DNA of 64,000 nt, taken from the NCBI GenBank assembly GCA_905221605.1, contig CAJNDS010002129.1, positions 490,501-554,500 of the forward strand, written 5' to 3'. The stretch is from Symbiodinium natans (lineage: Eukaryota; Sar; Dinophyceae; Suessiales; Symbiodiniaceae). The notes under the pieces were generated by a model. The model worked only from the letters and a program-made list of their open reading frames with translations. It ran no database searches and was not told the DNA's origin. The position numbers and the translations under genes are program-made. The first letter of the stretch is position 1, and every line of letters starts with the position of its first letter. Positions 48,123 through 59,712 of the stretch are shown here, piece by piece.

Positions 48123-50500
48123 ATGGCCAAGCGATGGAGAAAGGTTCTTGCCCAGCTGCTGCTGCCTCTCGTGGCGCTTGCGGCTTGGGCCACGTTCACC
48201 TACCACGAGTGGGGTTGGCCGGCTCTGGAAGAAGCAGCCAAAGGAGCAAGCGGAGGAGCAGACGGGGCTTTCTTGAGGGCATGACAGGTTGTTGGAGTTG
48301 CAGCTGTGTTTTTGAGCGGACGTGCTCGGCCGTAAAACTAAACCCGAATGGAGATGGATCTAATCGGAAAACTTTCAGGGTTCGTGAGTCTGTGTTGGTC
48401 CCTCTGCAGGGGGATTCGATCAGATGCCTCTGGAACAGAAGCTTTGGTTTGGCTTCAGCCTCCTACTGCTTCTCATGCTGCGCCCCGGTTCAGCGATTCT
48501 GAGATGTTGCTTTCTGTTACTTTTCTGTTCATCCTCAAAGGCTTGGCAAAGGGGGAGGGCCACTTGCGAGTTGGGCTTCTCAGGCAAGCTTGAGTCGTGA
48601 GAAAATCCTGATAAGCGCCGAGTGACTGGAGGCTCTGCCCTGGATCCCGCAGCATCATCATCTCGGCCATGCTTTCCCTTGGAGCCTGCATCATGTCAGC
48701 TTCTGGGTGGCAAATGTGACAGATGCTGTCCGCGAAGGGGTGGACGGGCCGTGCAGGCGTACATTGAAAAGCTATGTCATGGTGCCGCATGACATGCGAG
48801 CGTAGACATGCCATCCACTTCGCATTAAGCATCCATTGCCTGCCTGCCTGAGAGAAGGCTTTTATGAATGTGGCTGGCTTCGTGCTGTCGGGATGCATTG
48901 ACGTGACCGTTTCTTGCCCAGATTTACACTGAGAGACCACGGCAACGCCCGGTGCCCTGAACACGGCTTGTCCAAATGTAGGACCGTCAGGAGACTGCAG
49001 AAGAGCGCAGGGGACTTCTAGGAAGCCAAAGCCTAGAGAAGCAGTGGACCTCAATTGATTCAAAGTCTTAAGTTCCGCGGACCCCACAGTCACAGCACTT
49101 AGGCTGCCACAGCAGCGCTTGGCGGGGCGGCCGCAGCTGGCACTGCTGAGGTCGCTGTCGCCGCGGAAGGCCCGAGACCACAGCTTTGAGAGCACTTTTC
49201 ACCCAGTTGGCTGCTTTTCGGCAAAGGTTCGCAAAACTTCAGGCCAACATGATCTGATTGCCCATGACATGATGCGTCAGGTACCACTGTAGCAGGGGCG
49301 GCAGCTTTAGAGGCGCCTGCGGGGGTGGTTGAGACGACAGCGACGGTGACCGAAAGTATCACGGGCTGTGCTTTCCGTTCCCTGGTTGGGCTTTCGAGAC
49401 AAGTTCGAGACACCTTTGAACTCTCAGGCTTCAGTGAGCCCTTTGATTTGATGGCCCCCCTAGCCTCGCTCTGCAGTATGTGTGTGAGGGACGGGAGAGA
49501 GTGTGAGCCCCGCGCCCCAGATTGCGGCGGGGCAGAGATCTGAGTCAAGATCAATCAAGAACCAGGGTAGGGAGTTGAAGCTGTAGCATGTAATATGTAA
49601 TTCCCATCCTCAGGCGCCGCGTCATCAGTATGCTGCCAAGCCACAGAACTAGTCCACTCCGCTTGAGCCAGTCTGTTTCGAGAGTGCTGAAGTCTTGGTT
49701 TCACGACTGCCGCTGTGTTTCAGGCTGGCGTTGCAGGCGATGGAGCAATGGGTGCCGAAGGTGCGATTGCTGCTGATACCGTGGTGAACTCAGTGGCGCG
49801 GAGTTTGTGGTGCCTGCCGGCACGGACAACAGAGCACATAAATGGACGAGCCTGTTCCTGTCTGACTGCTGAATCTCGAAACTCTGGCCCTCTGGGCACC
49901 AAGCAAGATCCACATAAAGAAGCTTTGGCTTTGGCATGCTGAGCCCTTGCATGGGCTCGTAGATTCCATGGCAGCACACCGGAAGGGTGCAATGATCTTT
50001 TCTGGGCCTTGCAGCTCCTTCTTTCTCACTTTCAATGGAGTTTCTTCTGAGGCCGCAGGAGGCGCTGCAGCAGCCGAGGTGGGCCTTGCTGAGGGTGCCA
50101 GGGCCAGGCTGCACGCAGAAGTTGGAGGTACATGGAGGGCACCTGTTCTGTGGGGCAATCTGCAGGTTGCAAATTTTTGCTGGCAAATCCCGACGTTTGC
50201 TCCACATGCCTCCTCAGAAGCTGTAGCTATCTCTGTTTGAACTTTGAACTGTTTGCGGTAAGTGCACAAAAGTGTGCACACAAGTTAAACATATGTTGTG
50301 TTCATTTCATATCACATTCGAATCTGCAAGGACCTTCCTAAGGATGCAGATTTCTGAAGTTCGCACTTGAAGCCAATCCGGGGTGACATCAGGGCGCCAC
50401 CGCGGCAGAAGCGGCAGTGGCGGCCGATGCTGCTGTGGCTGCAGAGGCAGCTGCGGCGGCGGAAGGTGGCGTGGATGTGGCAGTCCCCAATCGTTTAACA
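48123..50500 (+). CDS. Candidate novel Ala-rich protein with signal anchor, multi-exon
   Basis: An ATG at 48123 opens MAKRWRKVLAQLLLPLVALA, a basic N-terminus plus hydrophobic core typical of a signal peptide or type II anchor. The frame continues about 30 further residues (WATFTYHEWGWPALEEAAKG and on). Downstream on the + strand are five Ala/Gly/Glu-rich blocks, each beginning at an AG|G acceptor. They are AATAALGGAAAAGTAEVAVA (near 49100-49165), VAGAAALEAPAGVVETTATV (near 49286-49350), AGVAGDGAMGAEGAIAADTV (near 49723-49785), GGAAAAEVGLAEGARARL (near 50058-50115) and ATAAEAAVAADAAVAAEAAA (50392-50455). I recognise no family. Base composition alone can produce Ala-rich frames in GC-rich DNA, so the exon chain is a hypothesis. 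Donors and stop are not set. Confidence 0.4.
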
Positions 50501-53040
50501 CTTTCACCCAAGACACCGAACCCACCCGGCCCCCGAGCCCTTTATAGGCGAATGGCAGCCATTAGTAAAGCCCTGGATCCTGTACCGGCAATGCTTGCGA
50601 CAAGCCCGTGCTGGATAAGGTGCCACGAAACAGACGAAAGACTCTCTCATAGCAATGGTTTGGTAAGTCCACAAAACTGCTGCTGTCGAGTAGCACGACA
50701 GCTCCAAGACATGCCCCAAAAGCCGAGTAATCCCACATATTATGCAGCTATGCAATGTTCATCCTTGTAGACATGTTTGTCCGCGAACGAGCAAAGCGCA
50801 TCATGCTGGGCCGTGTGGCCCTTATTGGATCGTGTTTGCAGTGCATGGGCAGTCGATGGCAGTTGCCCTTTCTGATATTGCTTGTTCTTGAAATTCACGC
50901 ATAGATGCTGCTTAGGCCTGAAGAATCAAACCCAAGCGAGCCTGAGCACTCAGCTAAGGTTTAGGTGTCCTGGCTTTGTGTGCGATCCAGTGAAAGTGGC
51001 TCAGCCAGGTTAGTTTTTTGTGCCAACGGTTCGAGCACCGTCCGCAGAAATCGAAACATGCGGAAGCACGACATGTAAATCGCAGGGGCCGGTGTGCCCC
51101 CTTGTCATAAAATCGTGGGGCTGTCATGGATTGCCCATGTCGAGCGCTTCGCTTTGTAGCACAAGTGGAAGACTTCTAGACTCACCAGCGACAGACGCCC
51201 ATAAGACCAATTCAACCCATGGCCCGAATCCGCGGTCAAGGTGAAGTCCAGCAGACGGGCTGAGACCTCGGAGAAGTTATACACAGAAGGTGGAGGGCTG
51301 GTTAGGGTATGCTTTTAGCTTTAAAGTTCAGTCGGGACAGTGTACAGAGGTGAGAGAGAAGGCTGCAGATGCATGCCTGGACTCCCATCCTCCCCACTTT
51401 GCAGGGCTGTGTGCCTTGCCAAAGTCCTGCCATCGACACCCGTGTAGGCCTCTGAGCTGTTAAGAATCCACAAGAACCATTTGGGCCTGTCCCAAATGGG
51501 GTACCCCTAATATAGGGTACCCCTGATATACCCCCCCAAAATACAAGAATCCTTACCCCAGGAACCCCTCAACAAGAGCACCCCCTTTTTCGGATTCCAT
51601 TTCGTATGTAGTGGTCACACTGCTGCGAGCCAACAGCCCAACAACACACGGTCGTGGAGTGCAGAAAGGTGACATTTCAGACGAGGCAGGACGAAGTTTT
51701 TGCCCAATGCCGGCATCCCGCAGGGAGAGTTTGTGCCTGGAAAGGGGCAGAAGCCACCGTCGAAGGTGGCTGATCTCGCGGATTCAGAGCGCTGCCATCG
51801 ATCTGCCCTGGGTTCTTAGTGCATTCCCGAGTGGGGAACATCGTAGAATGGTGTTTTCTATGTGGGCAGGCAGCAGGCCGAATCGTGAACACTAGGGCCT
51901 AACTTTAACTTCCAGAAGACCCCTCGCAGATTGCGTGACGTTCAGAAAGCAGGGATGGTGAAGCAAAACTCCTCCATCTTCGACGTTGCTCTTTTTGATG
52001 GCTCTCTGAGTTGCTTCCATGCTGCAGCTTGCACGATCCTGCCATGGCACACGTGCCAAAATCCACATGGCTTTCGGCTTGCAGTGTTTCAGTCCAAGGG
52101 GGTGCAGTTTTGTACTAGCACCATCGCCCCAGCATGCACACCCTGGCATTGACAGCCAAGCCGACGAAGGCAGCAGGCAGCCTCGGGTAGGAGATGCGTG
52201 GGGAGGGGCCTTGTCCTAAAGCTTAGAAGCATTGATATGGCCAGTTCTCAAAAATCATGGTTGCCCCACAGCTTGGGGGCCGCCTCGAAATGGTAACCCC
52301 AGAACATACTCGCGAGAAGTTGCCACGATGTTAGCATTGGGCTACAGCTTAAGGCCCATGATTGCACCATGCCCTGGATTTGCAGGCCTCCGGACCATTC
52401 GACCAGCTCAGAGACCAGTTGGCCGGGCCGCTCAGGCGAGGCCCATGATGTGACGTCGATGTACTTGACTATGACACACACATATGTACATATATATATA
52501 TATATAGAAACACATCATATACAAAAATAAATATTAATATAAAGAAAAAATACACGTGAGCTTCGCAGGAATTTTCAGCCGCGTGGCACGCACCGGCCCC
52601 CGTTCGTGGCCGAGGCACGGGCTTTTGCGTTTCCCTGAGTTGCAGACCTTGCAGTCCACCTTGCAGTCCTCCTAGACATCTCCAGACCAGAAGGTTTTTC
52701 ATCGTGTTCAATCGCAGCTCCTACGTTCTTTGATTGGCTTTATGATGCCCACTTCTGAGGAGCTCTCACTGCCGCAACAGCAACTGCCTTCCTTGCTGCT
52801 GCTTGGTCGGGCGCGCGGCGGCGGCAGGGCAGATTGGGGAGGCTTGACCCCCCCCCCCCCCCCTAGGAAAGCGGAAAGAATCAACGGACAGTCCGGCAAG
52901 GTGCCAGTGGTCGTTGACGCGAGCGGCTACTGCGACAGAGGACGCCGTGCAACACTCGGCGGCCCAAACGCATTTCAGTGCTCCTCATGCTTTGACTTGC
53001 ATGCCGGGACTTGCAACGAATTCCCTTTGGAGACTCACAG
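50501..53040. other. Unresolved; may hold 5' exons of the CobW gene
   Basis: No exon can be supported. A frame from 52744 (MPTSEELSLPQQQLPSLLLL) could be the start of the CobW-type gene, but no splice to the P-loop exon is evident. A poly-C run lies at 52849-52863 and a TA microsatellite at 52490-52506. Confidence 0.4.
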
Positions 53041-56000
53041 GTGCCTGTGATTCTGCTGAGCGGCTTCTTGGGCACAGGGAAGACCACATTGCTGCGGCAC
53101 TGGCTCGAGAACACCACCGACCGCGTGGGCATCTTGTCGGCATGCGCATTTCGATTGGAGTGGAAGCCGATGTTGGGTTAGTAGTCTGAGATAGCCTGAA
53201 AAAGTCGACAATCACCGTGAAAGGCACTAGTTTGGCCTGACCCAGGCGTTGTGGTAAACGACGTGGCTGCTGTGAACATTGACTCGAAACTTGCACCTGG
53301 GACTGGCTTGGCTGGAGACTGCGTGCAAATAGACCTCCAAAGTTTAGGGTTCCGCTTATCTTGATCATGGCTTCATGCCCAGGTACAGCAGGAGTCCTAC
53401 AACCCAGAGGGTGAGGTGAATGCCATCCAGCTTCAGCACTTTGGCAGCACAGGGTCTCAGCAGCGTTTGAGCTGCGCAGCTGCTTCTTCGGATTATCCCG
53501 AGCTCGCAGGAACGGCTGTGCCTGCTGCTCATTGGGTGATGAGCTCCTGGTCAACATTCATGACTTGCTGGAGCTCGCCGGTGGGGACAGCTGCAATACC
53601 GCATGTCCAGCATGTGCGGCCGGCTTGAAAACATGACAATGGCATCTGAAGTGTCCCATCTGTCGATGATCATGTCAGACTTAAATGGCGCATCTGACGA
53701 TGTGCGCATGCCCATAGCTGGGTGCAGTTCTTGTAGAGTCCCCGCAGGACAGGCCCTTCAGCCAGATTGTTGTCGAGCTGCTCCTGGGATGCAACAGTAA
53801 TGCAACCTAGGTCTCGGTGATATACTGGGCGCTACTCCGGGATGATCAAGCCATTCTTGTTCCGTGGCCCTTCATCTGTACTTGTCCCGGGCCCTTCATG
53901 GTGCCGAATGCCCTGGGTTGACTGACAGTAAAGGGAGGAAACGCCAAGCGGAACGAATGTCAACGGCTCGCTGCGCCTCTAAGCCCAGCTTGCAAAGGCA
54001 TGCCCGACCCTCTAAACAAAGAAGCGGAGCGCCAACAGCGGCGAACTGCGGCTGAAGTGCATGCCACGCCAGGCCATGGACTATCAACAGTAGCAGCACC
54101 CAAGGAACCACTTTTCCATGCGGTCTGAGAGCGTTTCGGGGAGCATATTTCAGTTTTCAGGTCGCGGAAAACAGAGGCGACAGAGGTGATGGAAGTCTGC
54201 AGAGACTGGTTGCCTGCTGTGTTTGACTTAAGGAGCGGAGTAGCAGAGCCGAGACGAGTTCGCGAGAACTTTGACTCTGCCATAGAGCAAGGGTTTCCTG
54301 TGAAGGTCTTGGAAGCATTTTGACGGCTTGTGTTGGATTTACAAGGGGGTCATGGCCACACCTACTCTCTGCACAAAGTGTGGCTCTCAGGTACTATGTG
54401 GTCGACGGAGTGAAGTTGGACAAAGTTGTTACAATACTGGATGCCTCAACTTTCTGCGAGGCATCATGGGCATTGCAAAAGCTTCTGACATTCGTGACCG
54501 TAGACTGTAGTGCCTCTGTTCCGCTATGTAAACTTGCCAACACGACTTTCATGCGATTTGCATGAGCTCTCCAACCGCTGAAGCAGGAGGACGCATGAGA
54601 GCTCACATGCCACATTCTCCATGCTTGCTGTTGACTCTTGGCAGCCTGGCATATACAACAAAGGAATACATGGAGTTCGCTCGGATATACGAGAGGGAGG
54701 ACCTGCAGGATGGCGATGTCGGAGAAGCTCGGCTGCGTGAGTATGCGTGCGGGCCAGCGGGGTTGACATGGCTCCACAGCTTGCACTTAAAGCAGCCACT
54801 GAGCCACTGAGCAAGGAGATGGCAGAGTGCAGTGTCGTGGAGCTGCTAGTAGAGCAAACAGAGGCCCCGGGGAGTTGTTGTGATATTGCTATGCTTGTGT
54901 GTCGCCGAGCGGCGCTTGCAGTTCAATTTTTTTGAAGGGGAGTTGCGCTCGACGTGTAGAGGTTGGCGAGGTGGACACAGTGCATGCTTTGGCCAGGCTG
55001 CTGACATCGTGGTCTTGAACAAGACGGACTTGGCGACACAGGACCGACTTGGGTGAAGCCTGCTGCTAAGCTCTGTATCTTGGGATGTTCCCCCTTATAC
55101 TAACAGTCCTTAATAGGGATTCTAGTACAATCCCCATTAAGGACTGTTCGTATAAGATAATGTAAGGGGGAACATGCCAACCTGTATCTGTGAGGCAACT
55201 GCATTGCTGCAAGAAGCAGCAGGTTGAAAATGTCAAGACCTTGGGCAGTAGCTTCACCCTCAAGTGCCTGGAGTGCGTGGCTTTACTTGCAGCTAGGACC
55301 AAGTGGAAGCGACTAGGGCAGTGGTGAAGGCCATCAACAAGGAGGCTGGGTTCTGCTTCTTCGACAGTTCAGCTGGACAGGTTATAGCAGATTGCTGGAG
55401 TCTTGGAGGCCACCATCATCGAGACCACGTTTGGCAAAGTCACGCTGCACGATGTGCTTGCTGCTGCACATTCTGACACCCGCATCACATTTTTTGTTGG
55501 CACTGTTGTGGTCTTCATGTTCCGCACGGCGAGCACTGCTGGCCGAAGCGTCATGAGGAAGTTGGCAAGCATCATCATGAGAATGGTCACGACGAACACG
55601 GCCACGAAGAGCATGCTCATGAGGAGCACAGCCATGAAGAGCATGGTCACGCAGGCTTGTGATGTCTTGTGCTCGTTGCTACCTTTTTCTGTGTTCAAGC
55701 CTGGCCCCTCACAGGTCACGAGGCACATGCAGAGCATGGCCACGAAGAGGCACACAGCCACGGCCACGAAGAGGCACACAGCCATGGCCACGAAGAGGCG
55801 CTCAAGTGTTGCCACAGCGTGCGCGCGCCACACATACACACATACATACATACGTACGTACATACATACATACATACACACATACACACATGAGACGTGA
55901 AAGAAAGAGATTGAAAAGAGACATGGCCAAGGGCGCATTCCTGGGCACCGGTCCACGTACGGGCGCAGCTAAGTCGTCTAAAGTCCTGCTTCCTGGAAGG

Positions 56001-59000
56001 ACCATGGCCATGCACACAGCCATTCCAGTGACTGCAGCGACCCGGAGTGCACTGACGCCAGTCACGGCCACAGCCACAGCCACGCGGAGGACTGCAGCTG
56101 CCTGGCTGCGCAAAGCCTCGCAGTGCATGGAGGGCTTATTATCTGGGTTTCTCTTGCGATGTAGGATGCCAAGGACTTTTCTCTGCACTTTTCTGCACTC
56201 AAATGCTTAGGCGATCCAGACTGCACCGACGCCAGCCATGGTCTGGGCCCCAACATGTGAAAGCAGACTTCAGAGCCGAGCCCAAATCCCACGGAACGCA
56301 GTTTCTGGTGCCAAGTTGCTAGGAAGGGCTGATGGAAATGGCAAAGATCTCCCAAGTCCTCGAAGCCATACTCTAGGTGAGGGGTGTTGGAAAATGGGAG
56401 AAGCTGTTCGCCACGACTTCATGTTCGCATGTATTCCTTGAGGTGCCAGTTGAAAAGGCCAGGCTTAGTTGCCTCTTGATATACGCGCAATCGCAATGAT
56501 AAGTTGAAAACGATACTGCGCGAGCATGAGGTCATGATCATGGGCACTCCCACAGCCATGGCACAACAACTGCCGAGGACAGGGCATCGCAGGCGTTCAG
56601 GCGTGTATATCATGTAAATAGAGAGGGAAATGAATATGTAGCGGCTACCGCCAGTGCCGCCCACCCGAAAAGGCCAGGGGGCTGGACCCGAGCCCTGAGG
56701 CTGGAGCTTTGTAAACGACTACAAAGGTATGTGGGGAGGGTCGGTTGGGGGGGGGGGGGGGCGGGGGGGTTGTTGTTGAATTTATGCGCAGGGTTTGGGG
56801 CTGTTGATTAGGGAGGTATTTTTTTGGGCGGGGTGGGGGGGGAGGGCCGGTGTGAGGCGATCTTCCTCTTGCGCTCGTGTGTCAAACTGGGCGTGTGGGC
56901 CGACCATTGTGGGGATGCTCGTCCCTGTGGTCCAGCAGTTGAGCACTGAAGTCCCCGGCCCCCACCACCAATAACGGGGTGCTGGGGTGGTGAGATTGGA
57001 TCATAGTGCCCAAGTCCGTCCAGAACTTGTCTCTGACCACCAGTTCACGGAGTGAGTGTGGGCCGTAGATCCTGTGAAGGTCTGAGACCCTGTGAAGGTC
57101 TGCGTGGGTTGTCTCTTCTCCTCCAACACCTCATCTGCACTGTGGGTGACGGTGTACCTCGGCAAAGTGAGGGTCAGCCCGAATTAAATTTATACTCTTG
57201 GTAGCCCAGTGGTGCCCTTTACCCTTTTTTGGTTTATGGTTTCCCTTATAAATATTCCAACCCAAAAAAGGGTGCCCTTATCATAATATGGTTACTGGGC
57301 TACCATGTACTTGAACCAGGGCTCGGAGAAGGGCGGGAGAGAAGCGATGAGAACGGCGGGGGGCAGTGTCCAGGAACCATCCAAGGCGCAAAAGCCCGCG
57401 CTCCGGCTGGGGTCGGAAGATATGTGTGTACATGCGCATATGTGTGTCTGTGCATTATTCTATGTTTTATCAAATGGGGGTTGCGGGCGCGTGTCAAGCA
57501 TCTCCATGCACTTGGTAGCCATGACACCATGACCTACAAATAGCAAGTTAGTAGGGGTGGCTGGAGCTTGGACAAGTCCAAAGATTGCTGTGCTTCGATG
57601 TCACAATATTGGCATGTTCAGCAGTCCAGCACAGAAGTGTTGGAATGGGTGCGAATCCTCAGCAGCGAATTTCTAGCGTGGTGAGGGGTGGTAGCTTGTC
57701 ACCACAGACGTCGACGAGGTGGGGAGAGGAGGGAGAGATAAGGAGGGAAGAGGGAGAACGAATGACAACAAGATGACAACAAGAGAGGGAGAGGGCCCTG
57801 CGCATGAGCGCTATTCCTTCGCCCTGGTTCCAGCCGCAGGACCGGTTCGGCATTACATCTTTCACTTACACTGCGCGGCGGCCTCTCAGCGAAGCACGAT
57901 TTACGAAGGCGGGCTCGCACAGAAGCCGGGCTGGTAGGTGCAAGACCTTACCATGCGATCATGGCTGCCGTGAGTGGCTGAACGTGGTGCGGTGGTGAGA
58001 CGTTGAAGGTGCAGAGCAACTGAGGCCCTGCAAAAGTGGCCCATACCAAAGCATAGCGACTTGCAGCTCACCCTGACTGATGATGATAGCAGTGCTGATC
58101 ATCCCATGCGCCCTGGCCGCCATGATTCGAAGATATTCGAAGAATCTCCCGCAGTTTGTTGGTGCATGGCTGCGCCGGGTGATTGGTTCTCTCGCGGCAT
58201 CCAGTGCAATTTCTAAATTGATACGCGCGCTCGCACACCAAGGGCCCGAGTCATTCGTTCAAAGGGCTTCTGCTGGTTGGAGTCGCAGCCGTCCAATCGC
58301 GTCTATTGGAGCCATGTCGCTGACCTGCAAGATGTTCAGGAGATGGTTCTGCTTGGTTTTGGAAAGACGGCAAAAGGGCTCCGAATCTGTACTGCGCAGG
58401 GTGCAGGTCTAGCTGTAGCGTTGACCGTTACACTCTCAGCACATAGTCTGATCGTGCCTTTCCCCTCACAGAAACGGAATAGGCTCTCGAATAAACCCAA
58501 CAAACTAGACTTGTCCGAGTCTCCTTTCCTTCCGCGTCCAAAACGAAAGGTGCAGAAAGATGCTAGGGTGTAGCCACATAGTCATGGGAGGGCTGGTACG
58601 GGATGAAGAGGACACCGCTGATCCACTGGGTAAGCAGAGGTTGATAAATTGAACAGCTTACTACGCACCGAAGAAAACATCGACTGTGTATGAGAATGGA
58701 GGCCGGCAAGGATATGCAGCTCACCTACAATGGCTTTTGGTGGGGTGCAATGTCGGAAGAACAGGCAGCTGCGACGGTGCAGGTAGTGCTTCATGTCGAA
58801 TCATGGGTCGCTGGGTGAGTTGCGTGCAAGGAGCTCATGCGTTTGCCCGCAATGTGGTGAACTGGTGTGAGACGACCGTGTGTCACGTTTATGCACGGTG
58901 CAGGTCAAGATCATGCAGAAGATGGCTGCAGGCGAGTATGAGAGGGCCAAACGTGAGGCCTGACCAGTGTTGCATATGAAGTTTCTAGCGCTGGGGCTGT

Positions 59001-59384
59001 CGTCTTGTTTCTTGCGCCCACATGTGCGCAAGTACGTCGGCGGCCTCTTGCACTTGCAGTTGTGGTGCTTTTGCCAACTACGGCCAATCTCCTGCACTGT
59101 CAGGACTGGGATGATGAGTGGGGTGACCGCCGGCAGGAGGTCGTGTTTATCGGCCAGAAGCTAGATGAGGCTCCTCCCATTGGTTGAGACCAATGCTCAT
59201 GGCTGGCAAGTATGACTTCGTGGCACTTTGCAACTCTGACACAGACTGTGGGCACCTACGCCCACCGGTCAGGATCAGACTCCAAGCCAACGCGATGGTT
59301 GTTGCAATTTCACTCCCCAGTCTGCATGACAAGGCGGCCATCCGTGCTTGGCTGGACGAATGCCTGCTGACAGACAAAGAGTAA
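53041..59384 (+). CDS. CobW/COG0523 metallochaperone GTPase with His-rich loop
   Basis: COG0523 GTPases insert zinc, cobalt or other metals into client proteins. Exons in order are VPVILLSGFLGTGKTTLLRH with Walker A (53041-53128), VVVNDVAAVNIDSKL (53246-53292) and VQQESYNPEGEV (53383-53435). Next come NGCACCSLGDELLVNIHDLL with the CxCC metal motif (53510-53585), DRPFSQIVVEL (53748-53779), SGVAEPRRVRENFDSAIEQG (54233 on) and VKLDKVVTILDAS (about 54410-54478). They continue with EYMEFARIYEREDL (about 54660-54710), SVVELLVEQ (about 54832-54860), IVVLNKTDL with the G4 motif (to 55041), DQVEATRAVVKAINKEAG (55297 on) and IIETTFGKVTLHDVL (about 55405-55465). His-rich exons follow (about 55520-55655, 55717-55800, 55998-56110, 56213-56240). 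The C-terminal domain has RFGITSFTYTARRPLSEARF (57841 on), VIRSKGFCWLESQP (58249 on), YNGFWWGAMSEE (about 58726), GDRRQEVVFIGQ (59117 on) and KAAIRAWLDECLLTDKE, stop TAA at 59382. The C-terminal motifs resemble bacterial YciC/ZigA-type members. The 5' end is missing. Confidence 0.94.
55080..55180. mobile_element. hAT-like MITE family B, copy 2, in a CobW intron
   Basis: The left end TTGGGATGTTCCCCCTTATA and the reverse complement of the right end TTGGCATGTTCCCCCTTACA are inverted repeats. Inner arms share AACAGTCCTTAAT. The octamer CTGTATCT lies directly on the left (55073-55080, last base overlapping the element edge) and again on the right (55182-55189), as an 8-bp target duplication would. 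The element is wholly inside the GA-AG intron 55042-55296. Confidence 0.8.
55840..55890. repeat. (CATA)n/(CACA)n microsatellite
   Basis: Tetranucleotide CATA and CGTA repeats directly follow a His-rich exon of the CobW-type gene. Confidence 0.95.
56747..56769. repeat. Poly-G run in CobW intron
   Basis: About 15 uninterrupted G followed by C and another G7, in a G-rich stretch reaching to about 56850. Confidence 0.9.
57200..57304. mobile_element. MITE-like element family C, in a CobW intron
   Basis: The left end GGTAGCCCAGTGGTGCCCTT continues ACCCTTTTTTGG. The reverse complement of the right end begins GGTAGCCCAGTAACC and also contains AAGGGCACCCTTTTTTGG. The terminal inverted repeat is therefore about 30-40 bp per arm with a small indel, around a short AT-rich loop. 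Non-coding; only one copy is seen here. Confidence 0.75.
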
Positions 59385-59622
59385 CTCGGACAGAGAAGTG
59401 TGTTCGTTCTTGTGTTCAGCTGGGGAAGAGGCAGCAGCAGCAGCAGAAAGCAGCCGCGCGAGAGGGGACAGCTCTCTAGTTCCCAAGCCTGCAGCCATGC
59501 AGCCTAAAAAATTGCGGCGTCATGTGCTGAAAGGCAACCTGGGCTCCAGATTGCGGAAAGTGGATCCATAATAGTAGGTTTGCACTCGCCAGATAGTCTT
59601 AGTACAGTTTTCCAGCGCCAAG

Positions 59623-59670
59623 GATGGTCTCCTACAAGAAGAAGCAGGAGGCTGCGGCGAAGGAGCGCGG
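59623..59670 (+). CDS. Possible first exon of a further gene
   Basis: An ATG opens MVSYKKKQEAAAKERG, a basic, helical sequence that runs into a telomere-like tract at 59670. It would fit a short first exon followed by an intron. No continuation was found and no family is recognised. Confidence 0.25.
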
Positions 59671-59712
59671 TGTTTAGGGTTTAGGGGTTTAGGGTTTAGG
59701 CTTTAGGGTTCA
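59670..59712 (+). repeat. Interstitial telomere-like repeat
   Basis: Five to six copies of TTTAGGG with variants. Smaller tracts lie at 61346-61372, 62418-62434 and 62462-62492, and degenerate CCCTAAA at 62740-62830. Confidence 0.9.

Noticed and set aside
50955-51045. GGTTCGAGCACC resembling a tRNA T-arm
   Set aside because: No acceptor stem, D-arm or anticodon stem can be drawn upstream. The same holds for GGTTCGAGTC near 34070.
51484-51545. GGGGTACCCCTAATATAGGGTACCCC as a further copy of family A or of the 44118 element
   Set aside because: Only the GGGTACCCC core is shared, and that short palindrome can recur by chance. No inverted ends were found.
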